Positions 7,239-15,045 of a stretch of 38,559 bases of DNA are shown here, one piece after another; positions within the stretch are counted from its first letter, which is position 1; each line of letters opens with the position of its first letter. Under the pieces are notes generated by a model. It did no database searches. It was not told where the DNA came from and was given only the letters and a program-made list of their open reading frames with translations. The stretch covers positions 1 to 38,559 of the forward strand of contig NZ_AKCS01000029.1 in assembly GCF_000299035.1 (NCBI RefSeq), given 5' to 3'. A program made the translations under genes and the position numbers. This DNA comes from Bacillus bingmayongensis. GTDB lineage: Bacteria > Bacillota > Bacilli > Bacillales > Bacillaceae_G.

Positions 7239-7991
7239 ATGAAAATAAATTTTATGTGGATAAGTTTACTGATATCTTCCCTACTTATCACAGGGTGTAA
7301 TAACATAGCTTCAAAAGACAAAAAAGAAAAAGAAGAAAAGACAACTGCAACACATGAAGTGAATTACAAAGATCAAAAAAATTGGGAGTTTGAATCAGGC
7401 GATATACAATCACCAATCGCCATTGACACAACTAAGGCACAGGAAATGAAAGACAATGGAGCAATCGAACTTAACTATAATAATGCTGTACTTGATGAAG
7501 TAGATAATGGCCACAGTATCCAAGTAGACGTTACTGGAACAGCAAAAATCAATGGTCGTTACTTTGATTTAACACAATTCCATTTTCATGCACCTAGTGA
7601 GCATAAACTTGATAGTAAGCATTATCCAATTGAAGCTCATTTTGTAAATAAAGCACAAGACGGTCGTCTAGCTGTTATTGGTGTGTTCTTTAAAGAAGGT
7701 TCAGAAAACCAAGGGTTCAAAAAAGTGATTGATAGTATTAAAAAAGGTGATAAGAACACTTCTGTTGGTGAAATCAATATTGCTGCTATGCTTCCTACCA
7801 ACAAAAGTTATTATCACTACCTTGGTTCATTGACTACTCCCCCACTTTCAGAAAATGTTGAATGGTATGTCATGAAAAACCCGGTAGAAGTTTCAAAAGT
7901 ACAAATAGAAGCTTTCCAGAGCTATTACAATAATAATAATCGTGACATTCAACCATTAAACGAACGTCTAATATTAAAACACGAAGAATAA
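7239..7991 (+). CDS. Alpha-class carbonic anhydrase, lipoprotein
   Basis: This 250-residue secreted lipoprotein (lipobox LLITGC, Cys20) is followed by a charged linker and an alpha-carbonic anhydrase domain. The zinc ligands are visible as His115 and His117 (FHFHAPSEH) and His134 (IEAHFVNK), with Glu121 of the gatekeeper motif. The substrate-pocket loop is in GSLTTPPLSENVEWYVM. It interconverts CO2 and bicarbonate at the outer face of the membrane. The N-terminal part of the fold is short compared with animal enzymes, as in other bacterial alpha enzymes. Ribosome site AAGAAGGTGG precedes the ATG. The gene stands alone and ends at a strong terminator (8041), so it is probably monocistronic cargo between mobile elements. 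Confidence 0.95.
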   Translation: MKINFMWISLLISSLLITGCNNIASKDKKEKEEKTTATHEVNYKDQKNWEFESGDIQSPIAIDTTKAQEMKDNGAIELNYNNAVLDEVDNGHSIQVDVTGTAKINGRYFDLTQFHFHAPSEHKLDSKHYPIEAHFVNKAQDGRLAVIGVFFKEGSENQGFKKVIDSIKKGDKNTSVGEINIAAMLPTNKSYYHYLGSLTTPPLSENVEWYVMKNPVEVSKVQIEAFQSYYNNNNRDIQPLNERLILKHEE

Positions 7992-8036
7992 ATAAAATTC
8001 CCCCCCCTACTAAACCCAATTAAATTAAGAGAAGGT

Positions 8037-8080
8037 ATTAAATAAGGAAAAATCTATTTGAAGATTTTTCCTTATTTATT
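8037..8080 (+). terminator. Strong terminator after the carbonic anhydrase gene
   Basis: AATAAGGAAAAATCT (8041-8055) pairs perfectly with AGATTTTTCCTTATT (8062-8076) and is followed by T-rich sequence. Confidence 0.9.
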
Positions 8081-8244
8081 TTATTCCTTAATTTTTCGAA
8101 CCTGTAACAATTAAGTGAAGGTTTTTCGTTTGCTTTGAAGAATACCTAACCAAATATGAAAATTAGATCGATTACACTTTTATTATATTTTTACCATCTA
8201 AGACTCAAATATATAACAAAGCATTTACGAGAAAGGAGATTGAA

Positions 8245-8837
8245 ATGAAAAAAAGAAAAGGGTTAATTCTCCCTTTTGTATTAGCTATATTATTAGGTGC
8301 ATGTCAACAGAGCGATAAAGAAGAAGCAAAAAGTGAAGAAGAAAAAGTTGTGGACACTATTGTGGAAACGGTAGATGAAAAGGACTTCCTTAGTGCCTCC
8401 ATGAGCGATACACCAAGAACAGTAGACTTAGAAATAGCTGATACTGTAAATACAAGTAAGTTAAAAAAGCGATTAACACTCAATTAAAGAATCAAGATAT
8501 TAGACCATATACAATTAATGTGAGTCTGAGAAATATGGACATTGTAAAGAAAGAGAGGCGATGGAGCGAAGTTTATAGTTCTATTTTTGATGAAGTGTTT
8601 ACCAAAAATGGATACAAAGGTTTTGGAATTCGGCCAGTTAATTTCGAATCGAACGAACCATTTAACCTTGCTATAAATTCTACTATATACAGTTCTGATC
8701 CACAGGCTAAAGAGTTGGGAAAGAAAATAAAAAAACAGATATCTGATTTACTTAAAACAAAGAAAGTAAAACAATGGATTGAAAACGACTCATGTACTAT
8801 TGAAATTTTTAGTCAAGATAAACAAAAACTCAACTAA
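8245..8837 (+). pseudogene. DUF4030-type lipoprotein with a one-base frameshift
   Basis: The first frame (8245-8487) encodes a lipoprotein signal (LLGAC, Cys20), an acidic linker and the beginning of a domain (TVDLEIADTVNTSKLKK), then runs out. The continuation lies in another frame. From the six-A run at 8463-8468, reading with one extra A gives KLKKAINTQLKNQDIRPYTI then NVSLRNMDIVKKERRW. It then joins the second frame (to 8837) with YKGFGIRPV, SSDPQAKELGKKIKKQISDLL and the C-terminus. The reconstructed protein is about 197 residues and resembles B. cereus DUF4030 lipoproteins as I recall them. A slipped homopolymer is the obvious cause. It could be a true mutation, a phase-variable tract or a sequencing error. 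Confidence 0.8.
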
Positions 8838-9207
8838 CATGTTAATACGGATACCTTAAATAAAAAGAGACGCTACTAAATTAAAAAGACTATTTACTAA
8901 AGAATTTGTCTATTATGGGTTAACCCTAATCATCCATTAGTTAGCTACTGAAAACACTTCGTTTCAATTGTTTGATTAGGGTGTGTGATAATAGGTTAAA
9001 AAATAGGAGAGAAAACCCCGATTTAAGCCTGTTTGGAAATAAAAGTAAGCCTATGACTCAAAATTACATGTATCTCGGCTGTACCCCAACTATGATTTGG
9101 TACACCTTAAATATACCTCTGAATAATAAAACATGAACTATATGGAAAACTTTATCAAAAATAAATGTAATATTTTGGACTTTTTGCGAAAATGAACCTG
9201 AAAATAA
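8838..9207. other. Gene-free region before the Tn3 transposase relic
   Basis: No open frame of coding character is seen. A loose inverted pair (AACCCTAATCAT near 8932 and TGATTAGGGTG near 8974) may form a hairpin. It is probably decayed transposon DNA. Confidence 0.45.
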
Positions 9208-10176
9208 AAAAGCACTCTTTACATTGGTTAATTTTCAACATCGACTTCCTTTGACAGCTTATTGGGGAACTTGATCTACATCTTCATCAGATGGTATGAG
9301 GATTCAAGTTGGGGTATCTTCTTTACACGCTGAATCCAATCCTCACTATGGAACAGGAAAAGGTGCAACGATTTATCGATTTACAAGTGATTAGTTTTCT
9401 TCATTTTACACAAAAGTCATTAATACGAATGCGAGAGACGCAGTTCATGTAATTGATGATTTTCTTCATCACGAATCAGATCTTTGTATTGAGGAGCATT
9501 ACACAGATACAGCTGGCTATACCGTTTAAATCATCTACTAGGATTCCGTTTCGCACCAAGGCTTCGTGACCTAGCTGATTCAAACTTATTTACGATAAAT
9601 CATCCGAACGATTTTCCAAATATCTCAAGTATACTTCGAAGACGAATTAATACAAAAATCATTAAAGAAAATTATGATGATGTGTTACGAGTGGCCCACT
9701 CTATTCGTGAAGGTAAGGTGTCTGGTTCACTTATTATGGGGAAATTAGGTTCATATGCTCGTCAAAATAAACTAGCAACTGCATTACGAGAAATGGGGAG
9801 AATAGAAAAAAACATTTTTATTCTGGATTACATTTCAAATAAGGCATTGCGCCGACGTGTTCAACGAGGATTGAATAAAGGAGAAGCTATGAATAGACTG
9901 GCTCGGGCATTATTTTTTGGAAAACGGGGAGAATTACGTGAACGAGGATTACAAGACCAACTCCAGCGTGCCAGTGCTTTAAATATTTTAATCAATGCGA
10001 TTAGTATATGGAATACAGTTTACTTGTCAGAAGCAGTTAAAATCTTAAAGGAAAAAGGATCATTACATGAAGAGTTAATTCAACATATTTCCCCTTTATC
10101 CTGGGAACATATTAATTTTCTAGGAGAGTACGAATTTAATTTAAAGCAAACGACTAATTTACGATCTCTTCGATAA
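9208..10176 (+). pseudogene. Tn3-family transposase (TnpA) C-terminal relic
   Basis: The translated relic reads TLVNFQHRLPLTAYWGT, stop, STSSSDGMRIQVGVSSLHAE, GTGKGATIYRFTSD, stop, FSSFYTKVINTNARDAVHVI, DDFLHHESDLCIEEHYTDTA, a frameshift near 9530, then HLLGFRFAPRLRDLADSNLF. It continues open from 9682 to RGLQDQLQRASALNILINAI and the C-terminus at 10176. These blocks are the conserved catalytic C-terminal half of Tn3-family TnpA (DDE domain), with SSDGMR, the IEEHYTDT block and LNxxxxxWN. Stops are at 9272-9274 and 9392-9394. About two thirds of the roughly 980-residue protein is missing. The relic ends 60 bases before its presumed terminal repeat at 10236. Confidence 0.92.
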
Positions 10177-10183
10177 AATTTCT

Positions 10184-10222
10184 AAAGCCGATTCCTTAGC
10201 GTAAGGAAAATCGGCTTTTTTC
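10184..10222 (+). terminator. Terminator after the Tn3 transposase relic
   Basis: AAAGCCGATTCCTTA and TAAGGAAAATCGGCTTT form a long stem followed by six Ts. Confidence 0.85.
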
Positions 10223-10235
10223 ATCCAGAAATTGT

Positions 10236-10273
10236 TTTAGCGTATATTTTCCGCGTTTTTCTGCTAGGACCCC
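10236..10273 (-). repeat. Tn3-family 38-bp terminal inverted repeat (right end)
   Basis: Read on the minus strand from 10273 it begins GGGGTCCTAGCAGAAAAACG and ends ATATACGCTAAA. Thirty-eight bases with outer GGGG and inner ACGCTAA is the form of Tn3-family ends such as Tn4430. It lies just downstream of the TnpA relic and oriented as that transposon's right end. Confidence 0.8.
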
Positions 10274-10401
10274 ATGCCCATCAACCTAAGATTTTGAAAT
10301 AACCCCATAACGAGAATTTTACCTTTTTACAATTATTTATGAGAATTTGACTCATTTTTTTCGTTTTGGGGAGCCATCAATTTCTTAAATTGATGGCGAT
10401 G
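10273..10401. mobile_element. 129-bp miniature element with IS231-type ends
   Basis: CATGCCCATCAACCTAAG (10273-10290) and CTTAAATTGATGGCGATG (10384-10401) are inverted IS231-type ends. The interior carries a CGTTTTGGGG-type subterminal block like that of the 117-bp element at 6397. There is no gene inside. It sits exactly between the outer G/C tracts of two Tn3-type repeats. Confidence 0.75.
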
Positions 10402-10438
10402 GGGTACCACTCACATTTTAACGAGAATATACGCTAAG
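10401..10438 (+). repeat. Tn3-family 38-bp terminal repeat (left orientation, orphan)
   Basis: It starts GGGGTACCACTCACATTTTA and ends AATATACGCTAAG at 10438, exactly 38 bases. It closely resembles the repeat at 28687-28724 and points rightwards, but no Tn3 genes follow. 10439-10548 shows nothing else. Confidence 0.78.
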
Positions 10439-10548
10439 CAAATTTCGACATAAAAATAGCCTGATTTTCTATTATAAGAAAAATCATTCTATTTTTATAT
10501 TCTATATAGTACATCCTGACACAGTATACGCTATGTTTAAATTCAGCA

Positions 10549-11160
10549 TCATACTGCCCTTTGTAAAAGAATAATTTTATAGTTTCCTTTAAATATAGAA
10601 GGTTCCTCATATACAATCTTTATTGGAAAATCCTTGCAAATATCACTAAACCTCCGATTAATATCTGTGCCAAGAAAGGAAGTAATGGTGTTGATTATGT
10701 TTCTGCTTATACTGGAAGACGATTCTTCAGGTAAAAATTTATCAAAAACTAATAAGAATCCTGTTTGTTTAGTTACTCGAAGAGCTTCAGCTAAAGCCTG
10801 CTTTGGATGTTCAACAACACTTAAAATGAGATTTAGAGATACTACATCAAAAGATTCATCTGGAAACTGTAATTGCTCTGCATTCATTTGTAGAAGTGTA
10901 GCCTGATTTTCCTGTATTTTAGTTTTTGCTTTGTTTAACATATCTTGTGAAAGATCAATTCCTGTAATATGGACATCTGAAGGAATAAAACGAAAGTCCT
11001 CTCCAGTTCCGACACCAACAAATAAAATATCTTGTTTTGACTTAAGGGGAAGAAGAGAGAAAGCTCGCTCCCTTGCCTTTATAAATAATTTGTTACTCAT
11101 TAAGTAATCATAAATTATAGAAATACCTTTATACTTAAGTTTATTCGTATGATTTTTCAT
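10549..11160 (-). CDS. Class I SAM-dependent methyltransferase
   Basis: The protein is 203 residues from the start chosen at 11160 (MKNHTNKLKYKGISIIYDYL). That ATG has AGAGGTG just upstream, whereas the longer frame opening at 11211 has no ribosome site. The Rossmann-type methyltransferase signatures are DILFVGVGTGEDFRFI (SAM-binding motif I), ITGIDLSQDMLNKA (motif II, with an acidic ribose-binding residue), LLQMNAEQLQFPDESFDVVSLNLILSVV and LRVTKQTGFLLVFDKF. The overall pattern is UbiE/BioC-like, and the substrate cannot be inferred. The gene follows a truncated monooxygenase fragment on the same strand, across a possible terminator hairpin, and is flanked on the left by an orphan Tn3-type end. 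Confidence 0.88.
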   Translation of the reverse strand: MKNHTNKLKYKGISIIYDYLMSNKLFIKARERAFSLLPLKSKQDILFVGVGTGEDFRFIPSDVHITGIDLSQDMLNKAKTKIQENQATLLQMNAEQLQFPDESFDVVSLNLILSVVEHPKQALAEALRVTKQTGFLLVFDKFLPEESSSSISRNIINTITSFLGTDINRRFSDICKDFPIKIVYEEPSIFKGNYKIILLQRAV

Positions 11161-11204
11161 CCTTTTACACCTCTTAATAGTTATAGAAAAGTACGAAAAA
11201 GACA

Positions 11205-11234
11205 AAGACATGCATTTCGTTTTCTACATGTCTT
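11205..11234 (-). terminator. Hairpin between the monooxygenase fragment and the methyltransferase gene
   Basis: AAGACATG (11205-11212) and CATGTCTT (11227-11234) pair across a 14-base loop. On the minus strand it falls right after the monooxygenase fragment's stop codon. Confidence 0.45.
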
Positions 11235-11483
11235 CTAGCTTGTAAGAAATTTCATTCCTGGCAGTGAACTATGTAATCTATGTGTGAATAGAACCAAGGG
11301 TTCATATCTATTTCTCCACGAATCTCCAATTCGTTTCCCTCCATCAAGGATTACAAAATTATAGCTTTCTTTTTGCAAGTAATATCCCCTACTCAAACCA
11401 GCTTGACCAGCACCAACTATAATAAAATCTAAAAAATAGTTCCCCCAGTATCTATTTTTTAAAACATATGAATAATTGTTCAT
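11235..11483 (-). pseudogene. N-terminal fragment of a flavin-containing monooxygenase
   Basis: The 82 residues contain DFIIVGAGQAGLSRGYYLQKE (FAD-binding GxGxxG), NFVILDGGKRIGDSWRNRY and EPLVLFTHRLHSSLPGM. This is the start of CzcO/FMO-like NAD(P)/FAD-dependent oxidoreductases, which are usually 350 residues or longer. Everything after about residue 80 is missing, so the NADPH site is lost. The first 18 residues (MNNYSYVLKNRYWGNYFL) are not family-like and probably come from fused upstream sequence. Confidence 0.85.
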
Positions 11484-11554
11484 ATGTTCATATGTTTTCG
11501 TTTATTATAGCACTCTATTTTTAAGCGTCAAGGGGATTTTAACCATTTTTTAAA

Positions 11555-11600
11555 GGGGAACGGCCAGAATTCCTTCTTTTTTGAGCCACTCACTAGATTA
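11555..11600 (+). repeat. Long Tn3-type terminal repeat, Tn5401-like (copy A)
   Basis: It begins GGGGAACGGCCAGAATTCCT and continues TCTTTTTTGAGCCACTCA. The same block recurs at 21035 (plus), 21285 (minus) and 30690 (minus, interrupted). The shared length is near 40-45 bases, longer than the standard 38. This recalls the long ends of Tn5401, although that comparison is from memory. No transposase is linked to it. Confidence 0.6.
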
Positions 11601-11669
11601 CAGTTATATATAATTAGGTTGTTCGTATTTAATGGAAATGAAATTGTTTGAGGTTTATTAAATAAAGAA

Positions 11670-11703
11670 AGAGCTCCCTTCAGAATTGAAGAGGGCTATT
11701 TTT
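11670..11703. terminator. Terminator-like hairpin
   Basis: AGAGCTCCCTTCA and TGAAGAGGGCT pair, followed by a run of six Ts. It has no intact gene upstream and may be a relic. Confidence 0.65.
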
Positions 11704-11726
11704 TATATCAAAAATTGATAATCATC

Positions 11727-11757
11727 TTGACTCTAACGCAACGTGATAGAGTAAGTC
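11727..11757 (+). promoter_or_regulatory. MerR-type promoter and operator
   Basis: TTGACT (11727-11732), a 19-base spacer and a weak -10 (TAAGTC) enclose the dyad ACTCTA (11730-11735) / TAGAGT (11747-11752). An overlong 19-base spacer with a central dyad is the hallmark of MerR-activated promoters. It lies just upstream of the MerR fragment at 11781. Confidence 0.65.
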
Positions 11758-11780
11758 AATCTTAGGAGGTGGATTCAACT

Positions 11781-11910
11781 GATAACGACGGGGTATGTCA
11801 AAAAAGCCACAGGTTTGACCGAAAGAGCAATAAGATATTATTGTGATTTAAATTTGATTACTCCAAAGAAAAACGAAATAGGACACATAAATTTATCAAA
11901 TGAAGATTGA
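11781..11910 (+). pseudogene. N-terminal DNA-binding fragment of a MerR-family regulator
   Basis: After AGGAGG the frame reads LITTGYVKKATGLTERAIRY, YCDLNLITPKKNEIGHINLS, then NED and a stop. This is the winged-helix start of a MerR-family protein (helix-turn-helix followed by RYYxxxxLI). No ATG/GTG/TTG start is obvious in frame, and the rest of the regulator is gone. The 139-bp IS6 miniature element follows 28 bases after the stop. A MerR-type promoter upstream suggests the original gene was autoregulated. Confidence 0.65.
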
Positions 11911-11938
11911 CGGTTCTGGTGCAAAAATAAAATAAAAG

Positions 11939-12077
11939 GGTTCTGTTGCAAAGTTGAAAAATAACCAAAAATAATGAGTATACGATACATGTTCTTGTAT
12001 ATTTTATAATGTTTATTCGGAACAATTGTATTTTCATTCTATATTTTTGGGGGCGTTTAAAACTTTGCAACAGAACC
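11939..12077. mobile_element. 139-bp IS6-family miniature element
   Basis: GGTTCTGTTGCAAAGTT (11939) and its inverted copy AACTTTGCAACAGAACC (ending 12077) bound 139 bases with no coding capacity. The ends match those of the full IS6 copies here, so a related transposase could recognise it. The flanking 8-mers differ (AATAAAAG and TAAACCTA), so no target duplication is visible. It cuts the WecA/TagO-like gene on its right. Confidence 0.85.
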
Positions 12078-12458
12078 TAAACCTACAATTCCTCCACTAA
12101 AATGAACTACCAGGTAAGCAGCTAGAATTTGTACTAGTAGCCTCGGTAATGCCGGAAAATCTTTTCCACGAGTTTTATAATAGTCATCTATTAAACCTAT
12201 AATAACTAGTAAAAAACTCCCAGAAATGATAGCAATATTGGCAGTATCAAAATTATATCCCAATATTTTAGTTAATTGTACTGCAGCAAGAAAACCTAAA
12301 AAAATACCAATCCCACCCAATAATGGTATTGGATTTTTATGTATTTTTCTGCTAATAGGTATATCAACAAAATTCCATTTAACGGCAAATTTCATTATAA
12401 AAGGTACTGAAAACCATGTAACTGCAAAAGCAAACAAACCTATTAAAACCCCATACAT
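12078..12458 (-). pseudogene. N-terminal fragment of a WecA/TagO-like GlcNAc-1-phosphate transferase
   Basis: About 127 residues remain: several membrane segments, DIPISRKIHKNPIPLLGGIG (the conserved cytoplasmic loop with the HxxPxPxxGG pattern) and GLIDDYYKTRGKDF (the DDxxD-like catalytic aspartates). The family transfers GlcNAc-1-P to undecaprenyl phosphate to start teichoic acid or polysaccharide synthesis and is usually 320-360 residues. The 3' two thirds are removed at the IS6 miniature element, whose terminal repeat supplies the last residues of the open frame. It is non-functional. Confidence 0.88.
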
Positions 12459-12587
12459 ATCAATTTATTCCTTTCTTTAGAAAAATAACTAATTGTGAAG
12501 GTTTATACTTAAACTATTTGGCAGTTTAGTTAAAGAAGCAGGATTAATGAAATTGCCTTTTGTAAAAAAGTGGGTTCATCTCCACAT

Positions 12588-13367
12588 TTATCTAGATAAA
12601 AAAGCTTGATTACAATACTCTCTCAAAGAGTTTATAAAATGGATCGTTGCATTCTTTCGTTCCCAGCGATTTTTATAATTGGACTTGACTTGGACTCTCC
12701 CTCTAATTCTAAGTGCCTCATGAAGAATGTCAGAATACCTTAAATCAAAGTCCTTGATCACTTCTTCACAGGCCAGTTCCTTTGATGTAATCTTTCCTGT
12801 TTTCAATGTATAGTACACTCGACATAAGGTTAAAACAATGAACTCAATCCAAAAATCGAATAAAAACAAATAGCTTTGGGAAGCTTTACTCGCTATATAG
12901 TGGTTAAGATTGTACTCCATCTCCTGCATAACATCCTTCCAATCAATATTTGAGTAATAAGTAGAAAATTTCGGACCGTAAACAGCATATGAATCATGAA
13001 CAAGCTGATAAACCGCAATTTTCATAAGCTTTCTTTTTCCCTTACACTTTGTACCCTCAAAAAACGGGAAAGATTTATGTAAATGTAATTGATTCTGCTC
13101 ATCCAAGGATAAGTACTCACATTCAAACTTTTTGACCAATGGACATTTAGCTCTAACCTTCTTATGAAGGTGCGATAGTTTTATTAACTCTTCGCCCGTC
13201 AATTCCTGATTAAAAACTGTAACAAAATCAATATCACTGCTTTCAGGATGAAAGGCACCTATAACGTTTGATCCATATAAATAGACACCAAGAACTTGAT
13301 TTGGAAACATTTCGTTCAACCTGCTACTATAGAGCATCATTACTTTCTTGACTTCGTTATGGATCAT
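12588..13367 (-). CDS. ANT-type aminoglycoside nucleotidyltransferase family protein
   Basis: The 259-residue protein has a nucleotidyltransferase fold in its N-terminal third. LGVYLYGSNVIGAFHPESSDIDFVTVF carries the GS...SDID signature, whose aspartates bind Mg-NTP. The helical C-terminal half is of the DUF4111 type found in ANT(9)/ANT(3'')-like adenylyltransferases. The length fits that family. It may adenylylate an aminoglycoside such as spectinomycin or streptomycin, but many chromosomal B. cereus homologues are untested, so resistance is inference. It is the second gene after a TetR regulator, 15 bases apart and with the same orientation, so it is probably co-transcribed from the palindromic promoter region at 13984. 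Confidence 0.85.
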   Translation of the reverse strand: MIHNEVKKVMMLYSSRLNEMFPNQVLGVYLYGSNVIGAFHPESSDIDFVTVFNQELTGEELIKLSHLHKKVRAKCPLVKKFECEYLSLDEQNQLHLHKSFPFFEGTKCKGKRKLMKIAVYQLVHDSYAVYGPKFSTYYSNIDWKDVMQEMEYNLNHYIASKASQSYLFLFDFWIEFIVLTLCRVYYTLKTGKITSKELACEEVIKDFDLRYSDILHEALRIRGRVQVKSNYKNRWERKNATIHFINSLREYCNQAFLSR

Positions 13368-13382
13368 ATTTCTTTAACTCCT

Positions 13383-13967
13383 TTATGTTTCAATTAGCTT
13401 AACTCCTTGTTTTACAATCCCTTCCCATAATGGATATTTTTCAGGCTCAAGCATAATCATCGTAAATCCACTTAGGAAAGATAAATAAGCCCACGTTTTA
13501 TCGCGAAGTTCTTGTTCGGTTTCATTTAGACTAGAGCGCTTCTTCAACAATTCAGTCATTCTCTCTACAAACTCATAAGTGATGAAAACTGCTTCTTGCT
13601 CTAGCTCCGGAAACCTACCAGATTGGGAAAACAGATATTGTAAAATTCGTAGGTTTGATGGATCTTCACGATATTTCCTCACGTGATGCCTCACCATCTG
13701 CTCTAATTGCTCTGACAATTCTAGGCTTTCTGGTAAATACAGTTGTCCTTTTCTAGTCTCTTGAAATGCTTCTTTAACGGTATTCTCAAACAAGTCCTCC
13801 TTGCTAGGAAAATACAGTAAAATCGTAGCAGGATTAATACCTATTGCCTGCCCTATACTAGAAAGGGTAGTCTTAGAAAACCCCTCTCTTGGAAATTGCC
13901 TTTTTGCTTCTTTTAATATGACATTTCGCTTCTCTAGTCGCTGTTGATTGTTGACTGTTCTTGCCAT
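13383..13967 (-). CDS. TetR/AcrR-family transcriptional regulator
   Basis: The 194-residue protein has a typical N-terminal helix-turn-helix: NVILKEAKRQFPREGFSKTTLSSIGQAIGINPATILLYFPSKEDLFENTVKEAF (about residues 15-68), including the TTLxxIGxAxGxxxxxxxxYFxxKExL pattern. An all-helical ligand-binding C-terminal domain follows. It should be a ligand-released repressor. A perfect 36-bp palindrome 16 bases upstream of its ATG is the obvious operator, indicating autoregulation and control of the downstream nucleotidyltransferase gene. The Pro in AKRQFPREGF, where most relatives have a small residue (AxxxFxxxG), is slightly unusual but tolerated in the turn. Confidence 0.9.
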   Translation of the reverse strand: MARTVNNQQRLEKRNVILKEAKRQFPREGFSKTTLSSIGQAIGINPATILLYFPSKEDLFENTVKEAFQETRKGQLYLPESLELSEQLEQMVRHHVRKYREDPSNLRILQYLFSQSGRFPELEQEAVFITYEFVERMTELLKKRSSLNETEQELRDKTWAYLSFLSGFTMIMLEPEKYPLWEGIVKQGVKLIET

Positions 13968-13983
13968 TCATAATCCCTCACAA

Positions 13984-14019
13984 TATATTAAATAAATAAA
14001 CGTTTATTTATTTAATATA
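13984..14019. promoter_or_regulatory. Perfect 36-bp palindrome, probable TetR operator
   Basis: Each half is 18 bases, centred between 14001 and 14002 on AACGTT, with arm TATATTAAATAAATAAAC. It lies immediately upstream of the TetR gene, where it would cover the promoter. Confidence 0.85.
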
Positions 14020-14089
14020 AATGAATTACATATGGAAGTAAATACTTTTTAACGCACAGAGTTGGTTTTATCTATTAGGGGGCACCATA

Positions 14090-15045
14090 CATGTCCCTCA
14101 ATTTAAGAGATTTAATACCCTCAAGTACAAAAAACGTTATTCTTTCTAAACAAGCTAGATTAGAAAGGATGACGTTTTTTTATGAATCTCTCGATTCAAG
14201 ATGAATTACAATTATTTGCTGAAGAATTACATCAACATCTTACTCCTTCATTTTTAGAAAAGCTGGCTAGAGAACTAGCTTTTGTAAAACGAAAGCGTAA
14301 ATTTTCAGGTCATGATTTGGCTGCTATCTGTGTCTGGATCAGTCAACGGGTAGCGAATGATTCTTTGGTACGACCATGTAGTCAACTTCATGCTGTTACA
14401 GGAACTCTTATGAGTCCAGAAGGACTTAATAAGCGATTCAATAAAAAAGCAGTTTGCTTCTTAAAACATATTTTCTCTGCATTATTAAAAAATAAAATCT
14501 GTGAAACATCAGTGATTCCTAACTCTTCAATCGCTTATTTTCAACGAATTCGTATTTTAGATGCAACGATTTTTCAAATGCCAAAACATTTAGCGAATGT
14601 GTATCCGGGATCAGGTAGTTGTGCGCAAACAGCGGGTTTAAAAATTCAGTTAGAATATGATTTACATAGTGGCCAGTTTTTAAATTGTCAAGTTGAACCA
14701 GGGAAAAATAATGATAAAACCTTTGGCACAGAGTGTTTAGCGACATTACGTCCTGGAGACCTATGTATTCGAGATTTAGGTTATTACTCACTGGATGATT
14801 TAGATCAAATGGACCAACGTGGCGTGTATTATATATCAAGGCTCAAATTAAACAATATGGTGTATATCAAAAATGAATTTCCTGAATATTTTCGAAATGG
14901 GACAGTAAAAAAACAGTCTCAGTACATCAAAGTTGATTTAGAAAACATTATGAATATCTTAAAACCCGGACAGATCTATGAAATCAAAGATGCTTATATT
15001 GGAAAAGATAAAAAACTATTCACTAGGGTGATTATCTATCGATAA
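14090..15045 (+). mobile_element. Truncated IS231 (left end and about 60% of the transposase)
   Basis: The left terminal repeat CATGTCCCTCAATTTAAGAG starts at 14090, preceded by a GGGGGCACC target-like sequence. The transposase gene follows from 14182. A full IS231 is about 1.65 kb; here homology stops near 15050 and no right end is seen before the sucrose operon. Confidence 0.88.
14182..15045 (+). pseudogene. IS231 transposase, 3'-truncated
   Basis: The 287 residues [43 protein letters not shown]... match IS231 (IS4 family) transposases, which are about 478 residues. Present are the N-terminal domain, the first catalytic region ([24 protein letters not shown]) and the second ([32 protein letters not shown]). 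The C-terminal YREK signature region with the catalytic Glu is missing. The frame ends ...FTRVIIYR at a stop created where CGATTAACTG is expected; one T appears lost, and the homology then ends. Inactive. Confidence 0.92.

Noticed and set aside
7992-8036. Riboswitch or tRNA-like structure near the C-run after the carbonic anhydrase gene
   Set aside because: Only a simple terminator follows. No T-box, SAM or tRNA features were found here or elsewhere in the window.
10434-10616. 60-residue minus-strand frame overlapping the methyltransferase end
   Set aside because: Overlaps a better gene in another frame and has no ribosome site.
12510-12611. Short plus-strand frame LLKLFGSLVKEAGLMKLPFVKKWVHLHIYLDKKA
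   Set aside because: It has no start with a ribosome site, is only about 33 residues and overlaps the end of the nucleotidyltransferase gene. It could be the tail of a lost gene but is not supportable.
14519-14839. 106-residue frame antisense to the IS231 transposase
   Set aside because: Shadow frame of a clear transposase gene, with no independent signals.
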